Source of the DNA: Gemmatimonadaceae bacterium
Lineage (GTDB): Bacteria > Gemmatimonadota > Gemmatimonadetes > Gemmatimonadales > Gemmatimonadaceae
Direction: 5' to 3'
NCBI GenBank assembly: GCA_013816695.1
Contig: JACDDZ010000076.1
Coordinates: 1-7,289 of the forward strand
Length of the DNA stretch: 7,289 bases
In this document: positions 6,330 through 7,289 of the stretch, piece after piece
Layout of the letters: every line of letters starts with the position of its first letter
How positions within the stretch are numbered: the stretch's first letter is position 1
Notes under the pieces: generated by a model
Told to the model about the DNA's origin: nothing
The model's database searches: none
What the model saw: only the letters and a program-made list of their open reading frames with translations
Position numbers and translations under genes: made by a program

Positions 6330-7289
6330 ATGTTCAAGAAAGTCCTGATCGCCAATCGCGGCGAAATCGCCGTTCGCGTGATCCGCGCCTGCCATGAGCT
6401 GGGTGTGTCAGCCGTCGCAGTGTTTAGCGATGCTGATGCGCACGCGGCTCATGTGAGGGAGGCCGATGAAGCCATCAACATCGGGGCTGCAGCATCATCC
6501 GAGAGTTACCTGAAGGGCGACCGAATTATTGAAGCGGCGCTAAGTGTCGGCGCCGAAGCGATTCATCCGGGATATGGATTTCTGTCCGAGCGCGCCTGGT
6601 TCGCCCGTGCAGTGCGCGACGCCGGTCTTGTATTCATTGGTCCGCCGGCCGAAGCAATCGAGGCGATGGGAAGCAAGGTGGCCGCGAGAACGCTGGCGAC
6701 TGCGCATAACGTCCCGATTGTGCCGGGAACCACCGAGCCCATCACCGACGTTGGAGAAGCGGAGACCCTCGCAGCGAAGTTTGGATACCCGGTCCTGCTC
6801 AAGGCGGCCGCGGGTGGTGGCGGAAAGGGAATGCGGGTAGTGCGCGAAGCGAAGGAGTTCGGGTCCTCACTTGATGCGGCTCGCCGCGAAGCCAGGAACG
6901 CCTTTGGTGACGACGCCGTTTACATCGAGAAGTACATCGAGGGCCCACGCCACGTCGAGATACAGGTGCTCGCGGATTCGCACGGCAACGTCATTTCGCT
7001 GGGCGAGCGGGAATGTTCGGTTCAGCGCAGGCACCAGAAGATGATTGAAGAGGCTCCGAGTGTAGCCGTGAATCCGGATCTGCGGGCGCGCATGGGCGAG
7101 ACTGCAGTTCGCGCAGCAAAAGCTGCCGGATACGTGAACGCTGGTACCTGCGAATTTCTGCTCGACAGGAACGGCGATTTTTATTTTCTGGAGATGAACA
7201 CCCGCCTGCAGGTTGAGCATCCTGTAACGGAGTTCGTGACGGGGATCGATCTCGTACAGTGGCAACTTCGCGTGGCAGCCGGCGAAAAG
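6330..7289 (+). CDS. accC: Biotin carboxylase subunit of acyl-CoA carboxylase, C-terminus cut by window edge
   Basis: The first 320 residues of the ATP-dependent biotin carboxylase are present, running open to the window end. The enzyme carboxylates biotin on a carrier protein or domain using bicarbonate. Visible in order: the N-terminal [20 protein letters not shown] signature; HPGYGFLSE (79-87); Lys116 (GSKVAAR); Lys158; the glycine-rich ATP loop AGGGGKGMR (161-169); His208 (GPRHVEIQV); [18 protein letters not shown] (226-243), including Lys237; Glu275; and [14 protein letters not shown] (288-301), with Glu288, Asn290 and catalytic Arg292. No key residue is missing. Stand-alone AccC is about 450 residues and PccA-type alpha subunits with a fused biotin carrier about 650 or more; which applies here cannot be told because the end is missing. 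Proximity to pccB suggests an acyl-CoA carboxylase alpha subunit rather than the acetyl-CoA enzyme of fatty acid synthesis. ATG 6330 is the only sensible start; GGG at 6321-6323 is a weak ribosome site. The ATG at 6319 is out of frame. Confidence 0.93.
   Translation, partial: MFKKVLIANRGEIAVRVIRACHELGVSAVAVFSDADAHAAHVREADEAINIGAAASSESYLKGDRIIEAALSVGAEAIHPGYGFLSERAWFARAVRDAGLVFIGPPAEAIEAMGSKVAARTLATAHNVPIVPGTTEPITDVGEAETLAAKFGYPVLLKAAAGGGGKGMRVVREAKEFGSSLDAARREARNAFGDDAVYIEKYIEGPRHVEIQVLADSHGNVISLGERECSVQRRHQKMIEEAPSVAVNPDLRARMGETAVRAAKAAGYVNAGTCEFLLDRNGDFYFLEMNTRLQVEHPVTEFVTGIDLVQWQLRVAAGEK

Noticed and set aside
6319..6348. Nine-codon open frame (ATG at 6319) overlapping the accC start as a possible leader peptide
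   Set aside because: It is very short, has no ribosome site, and contains no run of regulatory codons; chance is sufficient.
6231..6395. In-frame 55-residue N-terminal extension of msrA, open to an ATG at 6395
   Set aside because: It overlaps the intergenic region and the accC start on the opposite strand, has no MsrA similarity, and would bury the clear signal peptide that starts at Met 6230.

Overview
The window reads as chromosomal DNA of a moderately GC-rich, diderm (Gram-negative) bacterium. A complete TonB-dependent outer-membrane receptor and an exported methionine sulfoxide reductase imply an outer membrane and a periplasm. The propionyl-CoA-type carboxylase subunits and codon use would suit Gemmatimonadota, Acidobacteriota or a proteobacterium. 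That placement is an impression, not something the sequence proves. No RNA gene, insertion sequence, CRISPR array, attachment site or origin is visible. Coding density is very high: no gene-free stretch exceeds about 100 bases.

Left half, minus strand, read from about 3885 down to 1: a tightly packed three-gene set. It starts with a TonB-dependent receptor (3885-1690). After a 3-base gap comes an unrecognised seven-helix membrane protein (1686-973). A 4-base GTGA overlap then leads into a PLP-dependent group II decarboxylase (976 to the window edge, C-terminus missing). The junctions imply one transcript and probably translational coupling. An outer-membrane importer, an inner-membrane protein and a cytoplasmic amino-acid decarboxylase-like enzyme thus form a candidate uptake/metabolism or uptake/sensing unit with unknown substrate. 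This is the most unusual part of the window.

Right half: acyl-CoA (propionyl-CoA) carboxylase. The carboxyltransferase beta subunit gene (pccB type, 3963-5513, plus) starts divergently from the receptor across about 77 bases that carry a tandem TCTCGTGGYAG repeat. The biotin carboxylase subunit (accC/pccA type, from 6330, plus, open at the right edge) lies about 0.8 kb downstream. Together the two would carboxylate propionyl-CoA (or acetyl-CoA) to methylmalonyl-CoA (or malonyl-CoA); the biotin carrier domain is not within the window. A single msrA gene (6230-5541, minus) sits between the two subunit genes, convergent with pccB and divergent from accC. Its product has an N-terminal export signal and only one cysteine. 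The 99-base msrA/accC intergenic region holds a plausible promoter and a perfect 6-bp inverted repeat (GACGCA-AAGA-TGCGTC) just upstream of accC.
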